Below, in pieces: positions 15,751 to 24,937 of a stretch of DNA of 64,000 bases. Position 1 is the stretch's first letter; each line of letters starts with the position of its first letter. This stretch comes from Methylocystis sp. SC2 (GTDB taxonomy: Bacteria > Pseudomonadota > Alphaproteobacteria > Rhizobiales > Beijerinckiaceae), in NCBI RefSeq assembly GCF_000304315.1, contig NC_018485.1, positions 1,768,501 through 1,832,500 on the forward strand. The letters run 5' to 3'. A program made the translations under genes and the position numbers. Under the pieces are notes generated by a model that was not told the origin of the DNA, did no database searches, and worked only from the letters and a program-made list of their open reading frames with translations.

Positions 15751-16794
15751 TTAGAGCGGCGTGCCGCGCTCGACCACTGGCGTCCAGAGCACCTGCTCGA
15801 TGCGCGCCGCGCCCGTCGCGAGCATGACCAGCCTGTCGAAGCCGAGCGCGACGCCGCAGGCTGGCGGCATCTCGGCCAGAGCGGCGAGAAAATCCTCATC
15901 AATCGGATAGGTCTCGCCGTAGATTCGGCGCTTCTCCTGCATCTGCGCCTCGAAGCGCCGGCGTTGCTCCGCCGCGTCGGTCAGTTCGGCGAAGCCATTG
16001 GCGAGTTCGACGCCGCAGACATAGAGTTCGAAACGGTCGGCGAAACGCGGATCATCGGCGTTGGCGCGGGCGAGCGCAGCCTCGCTCAACGGATAATCGG
16101 TCAAAATGGTCGGCCGCTCGCGACCGAGCATAGGCTCGATCTTTTCCGACATGATCTTGCTGAAGAGATCCGACCAGCCATCGTCGTCGGCGACCCTTAT
16201 GCCGTCGCGCGCGGCGGCGCGCGCGAGCCCGTCGCGGTCATCGAGCAGCGACGCCAGATCGATGCTGGCGTGGGTCGCAAAGGCGTCGCAGACGCTGATG
16301 ATCTGCGGCTCCTCGAATGGATCGCAAACGCGATCCCGCCAGGCGAAATCCGTCGCGCCCGCCACCCGCGCCGCGCTCGCCAGCAGTCCGGCGCAGTCCT
16401 CCATCAGCCGCAGGGTCGGCGCGTCGGCGCGGTACCACTCCAGCATGGTGAATTCCGGATGGTGCAGGGCGGAGCGCTCGCGATTGCGGAAGACGCGCGC
16501 AAGGGTGAAAATCCGCTCCTCGCCCGCCGCTAGCAGCTTCTTGCAGGAAAACTCCGGCGAGGTGTGGAGATAGAGCCGGCTCCGCGCGCCATCCGAGCCG
16601 ATCAGCTCCGTCGCGAAGGTCGAAAGATGCGTTTCATTGCCGCCGGATAGCTGAAGCGCCGCCGTTTCGACCTCGGCGAAGCCTTCCGCGGCGAAGAAGC
16701 GTCGGGTGGCGGCGGCGATCGCCGCCCGCGACTTGAGAAAGGGCTTGCGGTCGGCATAAACATGCCGAGCCCACCAAGGCGACGCGCGCGTCAT
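15751..16794 (-). CDS. epmA: EF-P lysine lysyltransferase EpmA (GenX/PoxA)
   Basis: A 347-residue truncated class II lysyl-tRNA synthetase paralogue without the anticodon-binding domain. It attaches (R)-beta-lysine, or lysine, to EF-P. Class II motifs are visible: FRNRERSALHHPEFTMLEWY (motif 2 region) and GVALGFDRLVML (motif 3). ATG 16794 follows GGGGAG; an ATG at 16929 would reach into the efp gene. It is divergent from efp with a 94-base shared promoter region, a context that confirms its target. EpmB, the lysine 2,3-aminomutase, is not in the window. Confidence 0.92.
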   Translation of the reverse strand: MTRASPWWARHVYADRKPFLKSRAAIAAATRRFFAAEGFAEVETAALQLSGGNETHLSTFATELIGSDGARSRLYLHTSPEFSCKKLLAAGEERIFTLARVFRNRERSALHHPEFTMLEWYRADAPTLRLMEDCAGLLASAARVAGATDFAWRDRVCDPFEEPQIISVCDAFATHASIDLASLLDDRDGLARAAARDGIRVADDDGWSDLFSKIMSEKIEPMLGRERPTILTDYPLSEAALARANADDPRFADRFELYVCGVELANGFAELTDAAEQRRRFEAQMQEKRRIYGETYPIDEDFLAALAEMPPACGVALGFDRLVMLATGAARIEQVLWTPVVERGTPL

Positions 16795-16888
16795 GAGGTC
16801 TCCCCGAGGCGGGGCCCGGATTGCCGGCGCGCCCGAAATATGGTCTGACCGCCGTTCATAAACCAGGCCGGCAATAAGGGATACGGAC

Positions 16889-17458
16889 GTGAAAGTCATC
16901 GCCAGTTCGATTCGAAAAGGCAATATCATCGAGAGGGAGGATGGGCAGCTTTACGTCGTCCTGACCGCCGAAAGTTTTTTCCCCGGCAAGGGCACGCCGA
17001 CGACGCAGATCGACATGCGCCGCCTCTCGGACGGCGTCAAAACGACGGACCGCTACAAGACGACCGAACAGGTCGAGCGCGCCTTCGTCGAGGATCAGGA
17101 TTTCAGCTATCTCTACAATGACGGCGACGGCTATCACTTCATGAATCAGGCGAGCTATGAGCAGATCATCGTGCCCGCCGATGTGATCGGCGATCAGGCG
17201 CAGTGGCTGCAGGAAGGCATGGTCTGCATCCTGTCGATGTTCAACGGCGTGGCCGTTGGCATTCAGTTGCCGCCGCGCGTGACGCTGGAGATCGTCGAGA
17301 CAGAGCCGGCGATGAAGGGCCAGACCGCATCCTCGTCTTATAAGCCGGCGAAGCTCGCAAATGGCGCGCGCGTCATGGTCCCGCCGCATATTCAGCCGGG
17401 CACGCGCGTCGTGATCCAGACCGAGGACGGCGCCTATGTCGAGCGCGCCAAGGACTGA
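16889..17458 (+). CDS. efp: Elongation factor P
   Basis: A 189-residue three-domain EF-P that rescues ribosomes stalled at proline runs. The modifiable loop reads FFPGKGTP with Lys34 at the tip, the residue beta-lysylated by EpmA in Enterobacteria. Start is GTG 16889 with AAGGG eight bases upstream. Divergent epmA strongly suggests Lys34 is modified. Poly-proline clients in this window include the secreted protease and the TonB-like protein. Confidence 0.95.
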   Translation: MKVIASSIRKGNIIEREDGQLYVVLTAESFFPGKGTPTTQIDMRRLSDGVKTTDRYKTTEQVERAFVEDQDFSYLYNDGDGYHFMNQASYEQIIVPADVIGDQAQWLQEGMVCILSMFNGVAVGIQLPPRVTLEIVETEPAMKGQTASSSYKPAKLANGARVMVPPHIQPGTRVVIQTEDGAYVERAKD

Positions 17459-17467
17459 GCGGCGATA

Positions 17468-17577
17468 ACCCTCTCCCGCTTGCGGGAGAGGGCGGTCGCC
17501 GGAGGCGACCGGGTGAGGCCCTCATCCGTCGTCACTTCGTGACGATGCCTTCTCCCGCCGGCGGGAGAAGGAGAAAC
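17468..17577 (+). repeat. Palindromic repeat between efp and vsr, family C
   Basis: CTCTCCCGCTTGCGGGAGAG forms a self-complementary arm at the left end, and TTCTCCCGCCGGCGGGAGAA does so at the right. GGTCGCCGGAGGCGACC and GTCACTTCGTGAC hairpins lie between. It fills the whole gap between two convergent genes, so it can serve as a two-way terminator. Related copies occur at 17996-18140 and 19355-19475. Confidence 0.8.
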
Positions 17578-17581
17578 GCCC

Positions 17582-17989
17582 CTACTCCAAAAATTCGCGC
17601 AGCTTCTTTTCCACGCCGGCTTTATCCTTCAGCTCACATTCCCAGATCGTGAGCGCGCGCCAGCCCTGCGCCGCGAGCGTCGTCTGATGCGCCGCGTCGC
17701 GGGCGACATTCCTGGCGATCTTGGCGCGCCAATAGTCGGCGTTGGCTTTAGGGCTGCGCGCGCCGCGCGGGCACTCATGCCCGTGCCAGAAGCAGCCATG
17801 AACGAAGATCGCGCGCTTGCGGCCGACGTAGGCGATGTCGGGATTGCCGGGAACGTCCTTGCGATGCAGCCGATAGCCTGGCGAGAACCGCCGCAACATC
17901 GCCCGCACGGCGATTTCGGGAGCGGTGTCGCGCCCCTTCACCGCGCGCATGATGGCGGAGCGGCGTTCGCGCGTTTCTTTGACGATCAC
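17582..17989 (-). CDS. vsr: Very short patch repair endonuclease Vsr
   Basis: A 135-residue mismatch endonuclease that nicks 5' of T in T:G mismatches produced by deamination of 5-methylcytosine. GNPDIAY holds catalytic Asp51, and HGCFWHGHEC holds the zinc and active-site residues. GTG 17989 starts the protein. The dcm gene lies upstream on the same strand, the partner that creates the lesion. Both genes are bracketed by family C repeats. Confidence 0.93.
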   Translation of the reverse strand: MIVKETRERRSAIMRAVKGRDTAPEIAVRAMLRRFSPGYRLHRKDVPGNPDIAYVGRKRAIFVHGCFWHGHECPRGARSPKANADYWRAKIARNVARDAAHQTTLAAQGWRALTIWECELKDKAGVEKKLREFLE

Positions 17990-17995
17990 GTGCCA

Positions 17996-18140
17996 TGCCC
18001 CCTCCCCAGCCCTCCCCCGCGGCGCTTCGCTTGCGGGAGAGGGAGCAAAGACCGCCCGTCATAAAGGTTGGAGTTCGCGCGGAAGCGCTGATCGCGACGA
18101 TTCCCTCTCCCGCGCAGCGGGGGAGGGTTAGGGAGGGGGC
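17996..18140 (+). repeat. Palindromic repeat between vsr and dcm, family C
   Basis: Facing arms CCCCTCCCCAGCCCTCCCCC and GGGGGAGGGTTAGGGAGGGG lie at the ends, with CTTGCGGGAGAGGGAGCAAAG and TTCCCTCTCCCGCGCAGCGG inside. It fills the gap between dcm and vsr completely and probably modulates read-through from dcm to vsr. Confidence 0.75.
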
Positions 18141-19286
18141 TCACGCCGCCTCCTGCACGACGCCTGTATTCAGCAACGGCTCCAACAGGCTCGCCGCGAT
18201 ATGCCGCACGACCGGAACGACGACGCCGTCGCCGGTCAGATGATAGGCGTCGCTATAGGTCGCGGGGAGCGAATAATTTTCAGGCAGCCCCATCAGCCGC
18301 GCGGTCTCGCGCGCGGACATCAGTCGCGAACGGACCCTGCCCTTATTGACCACCAGCACATATTGCCGACTGGAGCCGCCGGCCGGCGTGCGCAGGCAAC
18401 CGGCGATCTCGTCAAAGCGCGCCTCGGCGCGCTGGATTTTGACGCCATTCTGATAGCGCGTGCGGCGATAGAGCGTTCCGACCATTTTGCGCCCGGCGCG
18501 TTTCGCCTCGGCGATTTTCGCCAGATTGACGTCGCTCATCATGGCGATGAGCGCAATTGTCTCTTCGACGCTGCGCCACTCCACATCAGTCGGAGCGTCT
18601 TCGATCACGTCGATCAGCGCTGTATTGCGCAGCGGCGGCGCGGGCAAATTCCACCAGTGCCATTTATCTTGTAGCGCGTTCGGCAGGCGTTCATGCGCCG
18701 CGACAAGTGCGCGCGTGTGGAACGGCGCGTTTGCATTCTTCCTCGTCAACGCAGAAGGAGCCGCGACATCCTCGCGCGCGGCGATGATGAACAGCCGCGG
18801 GCGCGATTGCGGCACGAACAGCGCCGCGTCGATGACCAGCGCGCCAAATCTGTAGCCCTCTTTCGCCAGCGCCTCGCAGATTTTCACAAAATCCTTGCCG
18901 CCATGCGAGGTGAGCGCGCCGCAGACATTTTCGAGCACGATGAGCGACGGCGCACGACTCTCCTGGCGCAGCGCCTTCATCAAATCCCAGAACGGCCAGA
19001 ACGTCCCGGACCTTTCGCCCTTCAGTCCCGCGCCGGCGCCGGCGAGCGACAGATCCTGACAGGGGAAGGACGCCCAGACGAGATCGGCGCGGCCCGGCAG
19101 TTGCGCCGTGGAGATTTCGCGCACGTCGCCGACATGCAGCTCCTCGCCGCCCCAATTGGCGCGGTAGCTTTCGGCTTTCTTGCGGTCGAAATCATTGGCG
19201 AAGAGACAGCGCCAGCCCTCGCCGAGCCCGGCGCGGGCCATGCCGCCGCCGGCGAAGAATTCGTAATAGGCGGGCCGATCGTCCAT
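18141..19286 (-). CDS. dcm: DNA (cytosine-5-)-methyltransferase
   Basis: A 381-residue C5-cytosine methyltransferase. Motif I is YEFFAGGG (8-15), motif IV SFPCQDLS with catalytic Cys76, motif VI LENVCG (118-123) and motif VIII PQSRPRL (159-165). The C-terminal QY and GD motifs of the target region end the protein. ATG 19286 starts four codons before motif I; longer in-frame starts run into a repeat. No restriction endonuclease other than Vsr is adjacent, so this is a solitary methyltransferase with its repair partner. Its recognition sequence cannot be read. Confidence 0.9.
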   Translation of the reverse strand: MDDRPAYYEFFAGGGMARAGLGEGWRCLFANDFDRKKAESYRANWGGEELHVGDVREISTAQLPGRADLVWASFPCQDLSLAGAGAGLKGERSGTFWPFWDLMKALRQESRAPSLIVLENVCGALTSHGGKDFVKICEALAKEGYRFGALVIDAALFVPQSRPRLFIIAAREDVAAPSALTRKNANAPFHTRALVAAHERLPNALQDKWHWWNLPAPPLRNTALIDVIEDAPTDVEWRSVEETIALIAMMSDVNLAKIAEAKRAGRKMVGTLYRRTRYQNGVKIQRAEARFDEIAGCLRTPAGGSSRQYVLVVNKGRVRSRLMSARETARLMGLPENYSLPATYSDAYHLTGDGVVVPVVRHIAASLLEPLLNTGVVQEAA

Positions 19287-19354
19287 GCGCGATTCGCTCC
19301 GAGCGCAGCGTACCCGCTTGGCGCCGCCGCCGCGACTGAAAAGAAGCCCGCGGA

Positions 19355-19475
19355 GCCCTCTTCCATTGGGAGAGCGTCGGACCGAAGGTCCGGGGTCAGG
19401 GGAATCACGCAAATGGAGAAGAGGCGACCCCCTCTCCCGGCTGCTTCGCAGCCACCCTCCCTATGGGAGAGGGTT
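19355..19475 (+). repeat. Palindromic repeat between rnj and dcm, family C
   Basis: GCCCTCTTCCATTGGGAGAG opens the element and CCCTCCCTATGGGAGAGGG closes it, with GTCGGACCGAAGGTCCGG and GGCTGCTTCGCAGCC hairpins between. It separates the nuo-birA-rnj operon from dcm on the same strand and may terminate that long transcript. Confidence 0.75.
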
Positions 19476-19498
19476 CGCGCCACTTGTTGAAGGGCCTC

Positions 19499-21169
19499 TT
19501 ACGTCGCGACGACCATCACATGCACAGTCGGCTTCTTGCCCCAGACGGCGGATACGGCGCCGCGCACGGCGCGCTCGATCGCCGTAGACACGGCGTTGGC
19601 GTCGCGGCGTCGCGGGCGCGACAGCGCTTCGAAGGCGGCGAAGAGCGCCTCATCGATGACTTCGCCCATCTCCTCGCCGAATTTGCCCCGTTTCGGCACG
19701 CCCGCGAAGACGACGTCCGGATCGCCGACGAGCTCGCCCTTGCGGTCGACCGCCAGCGCGATGGAAATGACGCCGGCGATAGACAGCCGCACGCGGTCGC
19801 GCACGGCGCCGTCGTCGTCGGTTATGACGACGTCGCCATCCTTCATCAGACGGCCGTGCGGGGCCTTCCCGATGATTCCCGGCGCGCCCGGCGCCAGTCG
19901 CACGATATCGCCATTGCGCGCCGAGACGACCTGCGGCACCCCATGCGCCTTGGCGAAGGCCGCGTGCGCCGTGAGATGATGCGCTTCGCCATGCGCCGGC
20001 ACGGCGATCTGCGGCCGGACCCATTCGTACATTTGCCTGACTTCGCCGCGGCGCGGATGGCCGGAGCAATGCACGAGATGGTCATGGTCGGTGATGACCT
20101 CGACGCCGATGTCGCAGAGCGCGTTGATGACGCGAAAGACGTCGCGCGCATTTCCTGGAATGACGCGCGACGAAAAGATCACCCGATCGCCCGCGACGAG
20201 CTTGATCGACGGATGTTCGTTCGCCGCCGCCCGCGCCATGGCGGCGCGGGTCTCGCCCTGGCTCCCGGTCGCGATGACGACGGTCTTTTCGCGCGGCAAG
20301 GTCGGCAGCAGTTCCGGCGCGTGAAATCCTGGCAGCCCGTCGAGATAGCCGCAGTCTCGCGCGACCTGGATGGCGCGATCCATCGCCCTTCCGGCGACGA
20401 CGACGGTGCGCCCGCAGGCCTGCGCCGCTTCGCCGATGCCGCGCAGCCGCGCGATATTCGACGCGAAAGTCGTCACCAGCACCCGGCCCGGCGCTTCGGC
20501 GATCAGCGTGCGCAATGTGCGCGCGACGTCGGCTTCCGAAAAACTGTCGCCCTCGCGCAGAATATTGGTCGAGTCGCAGATGAGCGCGGTGACGCCCTCG
20601 TCGCCCAGCGCGCGGAGCCGCGCCTCGTCGATCCGCGTCCCGACGCCGGGCTGCGGATCGATCTTCCAATCGCCGGTGTGGAGCAGCAGGCCGAGCGGCG
20701 TGCGGATCGCCAGCGCATTCGCTTCCGGGATCGAATGCGCGACAGCGACATATTCGACCTGGAAGGGATCGAGATCGAGCTTTGCGCCGGCATGCGTGAG
20801 GGAAATGTCGATCTTCGGCGCGCCAGGCTCGTTCAACCGCCGCACTTCCAGGAGGCCAGCCGCAAACGGCGTGGCGAACACCTTGCATTTGAGCCGCGGC
20901 CATAGGGTCGCGAGCCCGCCGATATGATCCTCATGCGCATGGGTGATGCAAATGCCGACGAGATCGCGCGCGATCTTCTCGACGAAGCCGATATCCGCGA
21001 AGACGAGGTCGACGCCGGGCGCCTCCTGCCCCGGAAAGCCCAGGCCGCAGTCGACCATCAGCCATTTGCGCGCTTTCGGCGGTCCGTAGCCGTAGAGCGC
21101 CAAATTCATGCCGATTTCGCCCAGGCCGCCGAGGGGCAGGAAGACAAGGTCCGCTTCCGGCGTCGTCAT
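19499..21169 (-). CDS. rnj: Ribonuclease J
   Basis: A 556-residue metallo-beta-lactamase/beta-CASP ribonuclease with 5' exonuclease and endonuclease activity, which in alphaproteobacteria trims rRNA and mRNA 5' ends. The zinc motif THAHEDHIGG includes His77, His79, Asp81 and His82. SGHPRRGE and VPAHGEAHHL supply the beta-CASP and C-terminal motifs. ATGA overlap with birA shows translational coupling. It is the last gene of the nuoA-N, birA, rnj run, an order conserved in Rhizobiales. Confidence 0.93.
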   Translation of the reverse strand: MTTPEADLVFLPLGGLGEIGMNLALYGYGPPKARKWLMVDCGLGFPGQEAPGVDLVFADIGFVEKIARDLVGICITHAHEDHIGGLATLWPRLKCKVFATPFAAGLLEVRRLNEPGAPKIDISLTHAGAKLDLDPFQVEYVAVAHSIPEANALAIRTPLGLLLHTGDWKIDPQPGVGTRIDEARLRALGDEGVTALICDSTNILREGDSFSEADVARTLRTLIAEAPGRVLVTTFASNIARLRGIGEAAQACGRTVVVAGRAMDRAIQVARDCGYLDGLPGFHAPELLPTLPREKTVVIATGSQGETRAAMARAAANEHPSIKLVAGDRVIFSSRVIPGNARDVFRVINALCDIGVEVITDHDHLVHCSGHPRRGEVRQMYEWVRPQIAVPAHGEAHHLTAHAAFAKAHGVPQVVSARNGDIVRLAPGAPGIIGKAPHGRLMKDGDVVITDDDGAVRDRVRLSIAGVISIALAVDRKGELVGDPDVVFAGVPKRGKFGEEMGEVIDEALFAAFEALSRPRRRDANAVSTAIERAVRGAVSAVWGKKPTVHVMVVAT

Positions 21170-21966
21170 GGGACGCCTCCAGCCGTGGTCTGGCGCGGAC
21201 CGAGCGACACGTCGCCCGCCTCGATGACGCGCTCGCCGTCGCGCGTGGCCAACACAAGCCGGCCGGTGGCGTCGACGGTCGCGAAGCTTCCCTCGACGGT
21301 CTCGCGCGGCAGCTCAACGCGGATGTGGGCGCCGAGATAGGCGGCGTCCGCCAGCCAAGCGTCGCGGATGCGCGCGAAGCCGCCGCCGCGCCAAAGATCA
21401 AGCGTTTCGAGGAGCGCGTCGGACAGATGCGTAAAGAGCGTCGCAGCGTCCGGCGCGTTCGACCCGATCGACGCCAGCGCGCGCGCTTCAAAGGGCAGAT
21501 CGCGCGGCGCCTCGGCGCAGTTGACGCCGACGCCGATGATGGCGACGGAGGCGCGCGGCGCGCGCGCATCGCCTGTCGACACGCCGACATTCTCAAGCAA
21601 AATCCCGCCGAGCTTGGCGCCATCCAGCAGGAGATCATTCGGCCATTTCAGGGCGAAGCGGCCGCCGCCGGCGGTCGCGGCGCGCAGGCCGCGCATCGCC
21701 GCGACCCCCGCCACAAAGCCGAGCTGCGGCGCGACGGCGGCTGCGCCGAAATCGCCAAGAACAAGGCTTGCATGAAGATTGCCCGGCGGCGAAATCCATT
21801 CGCGTCCCAGACGGCCATGGCCGCGCGTCTGCCGCGAGGAGACCACCCATAACGGCCCGCGCTCGCCCGCCTCGATCAGACGTCTGGCTTCGTCATTGGT
21901 CGAATCGACGCTCTCCAGCGCGAGGAGACGCACGCCGCTGGCGCGCGCCAGTGATCCCAACTCCAC
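21166..21966 (-). CDS. birA: Biotin-[acetyl-CoA-carboxylase] ligase
   Basis: A 266-residue monofunctional biotin protein ligase. STNDEA near 22-27, the biotinyl-AMP loop TRGHGRLGREW (47-57) and KWPNDLLLDGAKLGGILLE (107-125) are diagnostic. The N-terminal DNA-binding domain of E. coli BirA is absent, so it is not a repressor. Start is GTG 21966, 15 bases after nuoN, with GGGAGG upstream. Four-base overlap with rnj. Confidence 0.92.
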   Translation of the reverse strand: MELGSLARASGVRLLALESVDSTNDEARRLIEAGERGPLWVVSSRQTRGHGRLGREWISPPGNLHASLVLGDFGAAAVAPQLGFVAGVAAMRGLRAATAGGGRFALKWPNDLLLDGAKLGGILLENVGVSTGDARAPRASVAIIGVGVNCAEAPRDLPFEARALASIGSNAPDAATLFTHLSDALLETLDLWRGGGFARIRDAWLADAAYLGAHIRVELPRETVEGSFATVDATGRLVLATRDGERVIEAGDVSLGPRQTTAGGVP

Positions 21967-21981
21967 GCGCGAACTACCTCC

Positions 21982-23415
21982 CTAAAAAAGCGATTTGGCC
22001 GCCGCCGCCGCCGCATCCATGACTGGCGTGGGATAGACCCAAAAGCCAAGCAACGCCAGCGTGGTCGCGCCAAGCACCGCGCGCAGCGCCATCGGCGCGC
22101 GGTCGAAGGCCGGGGCCGGCTCGTCGAAATACATGACCTTGACGACCCGCAGATAGTAATAGGCCGCGACCGCGCTCGCCAGCACGCCGACGACCGCGAG
22201 GCCAAAGAGACCCGCGTCCACCGCGGCCAGGAGCACGTAATATTTGGCGAAAAAGCCCGCGAGCGGCGGAACGCCGGCGAGCGAGAACATCAGCATCGCC
22301 AGGAAGAAGGCCATCCAGCCATTGGTGCGCGACAGGCCGGCGAGGTCGGAGACATTCTCGACATATCTGCCTTCGACGCGCATCGCGAGAATGGCGGCGA
22401 AGGTCCCGAGCGTCATGATCAGATAGATCGTGAGGTAGATCGCGACGCCGCGCACGCCCGCCTCGTCGCCGGCAGCCAGACCGATCAGCGCGAAGCCCAT
22501 ATGGCCGATCGAGGAATAGGCCATCAGCCGCTTGATGTTCTCCTGTCCGATCGCCGCGAAAGACCCGAGCAGCATCGAGGCGATGGAAATGAAGATGATG
22601 ATCTGGCGCCATTGGTCTTTCGCGCCCGGAAAGGCGGTAATCACAATGCGCACGGTGATCGCCACCGCCGCCATTTTGGCGGCCGAAGCGAAGAAGGCGG
22701 TGACCGGCGTCGGCGCGCCCTGATAGACGTCGGGCGTCCACATATGGAACGGCGCCGCCGACATTTTGAAGGCGAGCGCGGCCAGGACGAAGACCAGCCC
22801 GAAAATCACGCCGATGGGCGCTGACGTCGAAACGACCGCGGCGATGCCGGCGAAAGACACCGTTCCGGCGAAGCCGTAGAGCAGCGACGCGCCGTAAAGC
22901 ATCATGCCGGAGGAGAGCGCGCCGAGCACGAAATATTTGAGCCCGGCCTCCGACGATCGCCCGTCATCGCGCGCAAAGGCGGCCATGACGTAGAGCGCCA
23001 GCGACATCAGTTCGAGGCCGAGATAGAGCGCGATGAGGTTATCGGCCGAAATCAGCAGCAACATGCCGAGCGTCGAGAGCATGATGAGCACGGGATATTC
23101 GAATTTTTCGAGCCCGTTGCGTTGCAGCCAGTCGACGGACAGCAGAATCGACGCGATCGCGCCGACGAGCGTCAGCGCTTTCATGAAGCGCGAAAAGCCA
23201 TCGTCGACATAGGCGCCGTCGAAGACGCTCGTGTCGGGCGTGCTCGACAGCGCAATCGCGACCAGGGCGAGGCCCAGAATGGCGACGGCCATTTCGTCGA
23301 CAAGGCCAAAACCGCGCTCGCCGCGGAAGGCGCCGATGAGGATGAGCGCCATCACGCCGACGGCGAGAATAGTCTCGGGAAGAAAGTGATGCGCGAGTTG
23401 AACGAAAAAGGCCAT
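21982..23415 (-). CDS. nuoN: NADH-quinone oxidoreductase subunit N
   Basis: A 477-residue antiporter-like membrane subunit of complex I that contributes to proton pumping. It has about 14 membrane helices. Conserved charged sites include the Glu in LGLELMSLALY, the Lys in LAFKMSAAPFHMWTPDVYQG and the Lys in NIKRLMAYSSIGHMGF. Last nuo gene; birA follows 15 bases later. Confidence 0.96.
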   Translation of the reverse strand: MAFFVQLAHHFLPETILAVGVMALILIGAFRGERGFGLVDEMAVAILGLALVAIALSSTPDTSVFDGAYVDDGFSRFMKALTLVGAIASILLSVDWLQRNGLEKFEYPVLIMLSTLGMLLLISADNLIALYLGLELMSLALYVMAAFARDDGRSSEAGLKYFVLGALSSGMMLYGASLLYGFAGTVSFAGIAAVVSTSAPIGVIFGLVFVLAALAFKMSAAPFHMWTPDVYQGAPTPVTAFFASAAKMAAVAITVRIVITAFPGAKDQWRQIIIFISIASMLLGSFAAIGQENIKRLMAYSSIGHMGFALIGLAAGDEAGVRGVAIYLTIYLIMTLGTFAAILAMRVEGRYVENVSDLAGLSRTNGWMAFFLAMLMFSLAGVPPLAGFFAKYYVLLAAVDAGLFGLAVVGVLASAVAAYYYLRVVKVMYFDEPAPAFDRAPMALRAVLGATTLALLGFWVYPTPVMDAAAAAAKSLF

Positions 23416-23428
23416 CGTCAGCGATCCG

Positions 23429-24937
23429 TCATTGACCAGCCGCCGCGAGCTTAATCGCGTCGAGCAGCGCCGTATGGGTCTGGATGAGATTGTCGACCGA
23501 CGCCTGCGTGGCGCTCAGAATCGGCCCCGGCTGCACGCCGTAGTAAAGCGTGAGCAGCACAAGCGGCGTGAAGATCGCGATCTCGCGCGGCGTCAGATCG
23601 GCGATGTTCTTGAGGCTGGCCTTGTCCAAGACGCCGAAGATCACGCGGCGGTAGAGATAGAGCGCGTAAGCCGCGGACAGAACGACGCCGCTCGTCGCGA
23701 TCAGCGCGACCCAGCTGTTCGCCTGGAACGCGCCGGTCAGCGACAGGAACTCGCCGATGAAGCCGGTCGTTCCCGGCAGGCCGACATTGGCCATGGTGAA
23801 CAGCATGAACACGAAGGCGTAGATCGGCATGCGATTGACGAGGCCGCCATAGGCGGCGATCTCGCGCGTATGCATGCGGTCGTAGATCACGCCGACGCAA
23901 AGGAACAGCGCGCCGGAGACCAAGCCGTGCGAGATCATCTGGAAGATGGCGCCCTGCATGCCTTGCGCATTGAGCGTGAAGAGGCCCATCGTCACGAAGC
24001 CCATATGCGCGACGGACGAATAGGCGATGAGCTTCTTGATGTCTTCCTGAACCAGCGCGACGAGCGATGTGTAGACGATCGCGATCACGGACAGCGCGTA
24101 GATGAGCGGCGCGAAATTGGTCGACGCGTCGGGAAACATCGGCAGCGAGAAGCGGATGAAGCCGTAGCCGCCCATCTTCAGGAGAATCGCCGCGAGGATC
24201 ACGGAGCCGGCCGTCGGCGCCTCGACATGCGCGTCGGGCAGCCAGGTGTGCACCGGCCACATCGGCATCTTCACCGCGAAGGAGGCGAAGAAGGCGAGCC
24301 ACAGCCAGGTCTGCATCTCCTTGGGGAAGTCGGTGTTCAGCAGCACGGTGATGTCGGTCGTGCCGGCCTTGCCATACATGGCGAGGATCGCGACCAGCAT
24401 GAGGAGCGAACCGACGAGCGTGTAGAGAAAGAACTTGAAGCTCGCATAGACGCGCCGCTTGCCGCCCCAGATGCCGATGATGAGGAACATCGGGATGAGG
24501 CCGCCCTCGAAGAACAGATAGAACAGCACGAGGTCGAGCGCGCAGAAGACGCCGATCATCAGCGTCTCGAGCACGAGGAAGGCGATCATATATTCCTTCA
24601 CGCGCTTCTGGATCGAGTCCCAGGAGGCGAGAATGGCGAAGGGCATCAGGAAGGTCGTCAGAAGAACGAAGGGCATCGAAAAGCCGTCGACGCCCATCTT
24701 GTAGACGAGGCCGGACCCGAGCCAGTTTTTCTCCTCGACGAACTGGAACGCCGCGCTTGTCGTGTCGAAGCCGGACCAGATGACAAGCGACAGCGCGAAG
24801 GTCGCGAGCGTCGTCGCCAGCGTCGCCCATCGGATATTGCGCAGGCTCGCTTCGTCATCGCCCTTTTGCGTGAGCAGAAAGGCGACGCCGACCAGCGGCA
24901 GGAAGGTGACGCCGGAGAGAATGCCGAAACCAAACAT
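23429..24937 (-). CDS. nuoM: NADH-quinone oxidoreductase subunit M
   Basis: A 502-residue proton-pumping antiporter-like subunit of complex I. The conserved segments [37 protein letters not shown] and [17 protein letters not shown] carry the Glu and Lys residues of the proton channel. Its ATG shares a base with the nuoL stop region at 24937, and nuoN starts 13 bases after its end. Confidence 0.96.
   Translation of the reverse strand: MFGFGILSGVTFLPLVGVAFLLTQKGDDEASLRNIRWATLATTLATFALSLVIWSGFDTTSAAFQFVEEKNWLGSGLVYKMGVDGFSMPFVLLTTFLMPFAILASWDSIQKRVKEYMIAFLVLETLMIGVFCALDLVLFYLFFEGGLIPMFLIIGIWGGKRRVYASFKFFLYTLVGSLLMLVAILAMYGKAGTTDITVLLNTDFPKEMQTWLWLAFFASFAVKMPMWPVHTWLPDAHVEAPTAGSVILAAILLKMGGYGFIRFSLPMFPDASTNFAPLIYALSVIAIVYTSLVALVQEDIKKLIAYSSVAHMGFVTMGLFTLNAQGMQGAIFQMISHGLVSGALFLCVGVIYDRMHTREIAAYGGLVNRMPIYAFVFMLFTMANVGLPGTTGFIGEFLSLTGAFQANSWVALIATSGVVLSAAYALYLYRRVIFGVLDKASLKNIADLTPREIAIFTPLVLLTLYYGVQPGPILSATQASVDNLIQTHTALLDAIKLAAAGQ

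Noticed and set aside
17468..19475. Repeats around vsr-dcm as a CRISPR array or insertion-sequence ends
   Set aside because: Repeats are irregular, palindromic and not evenly spaced, there are no cas genes, and no transposase lies between them.
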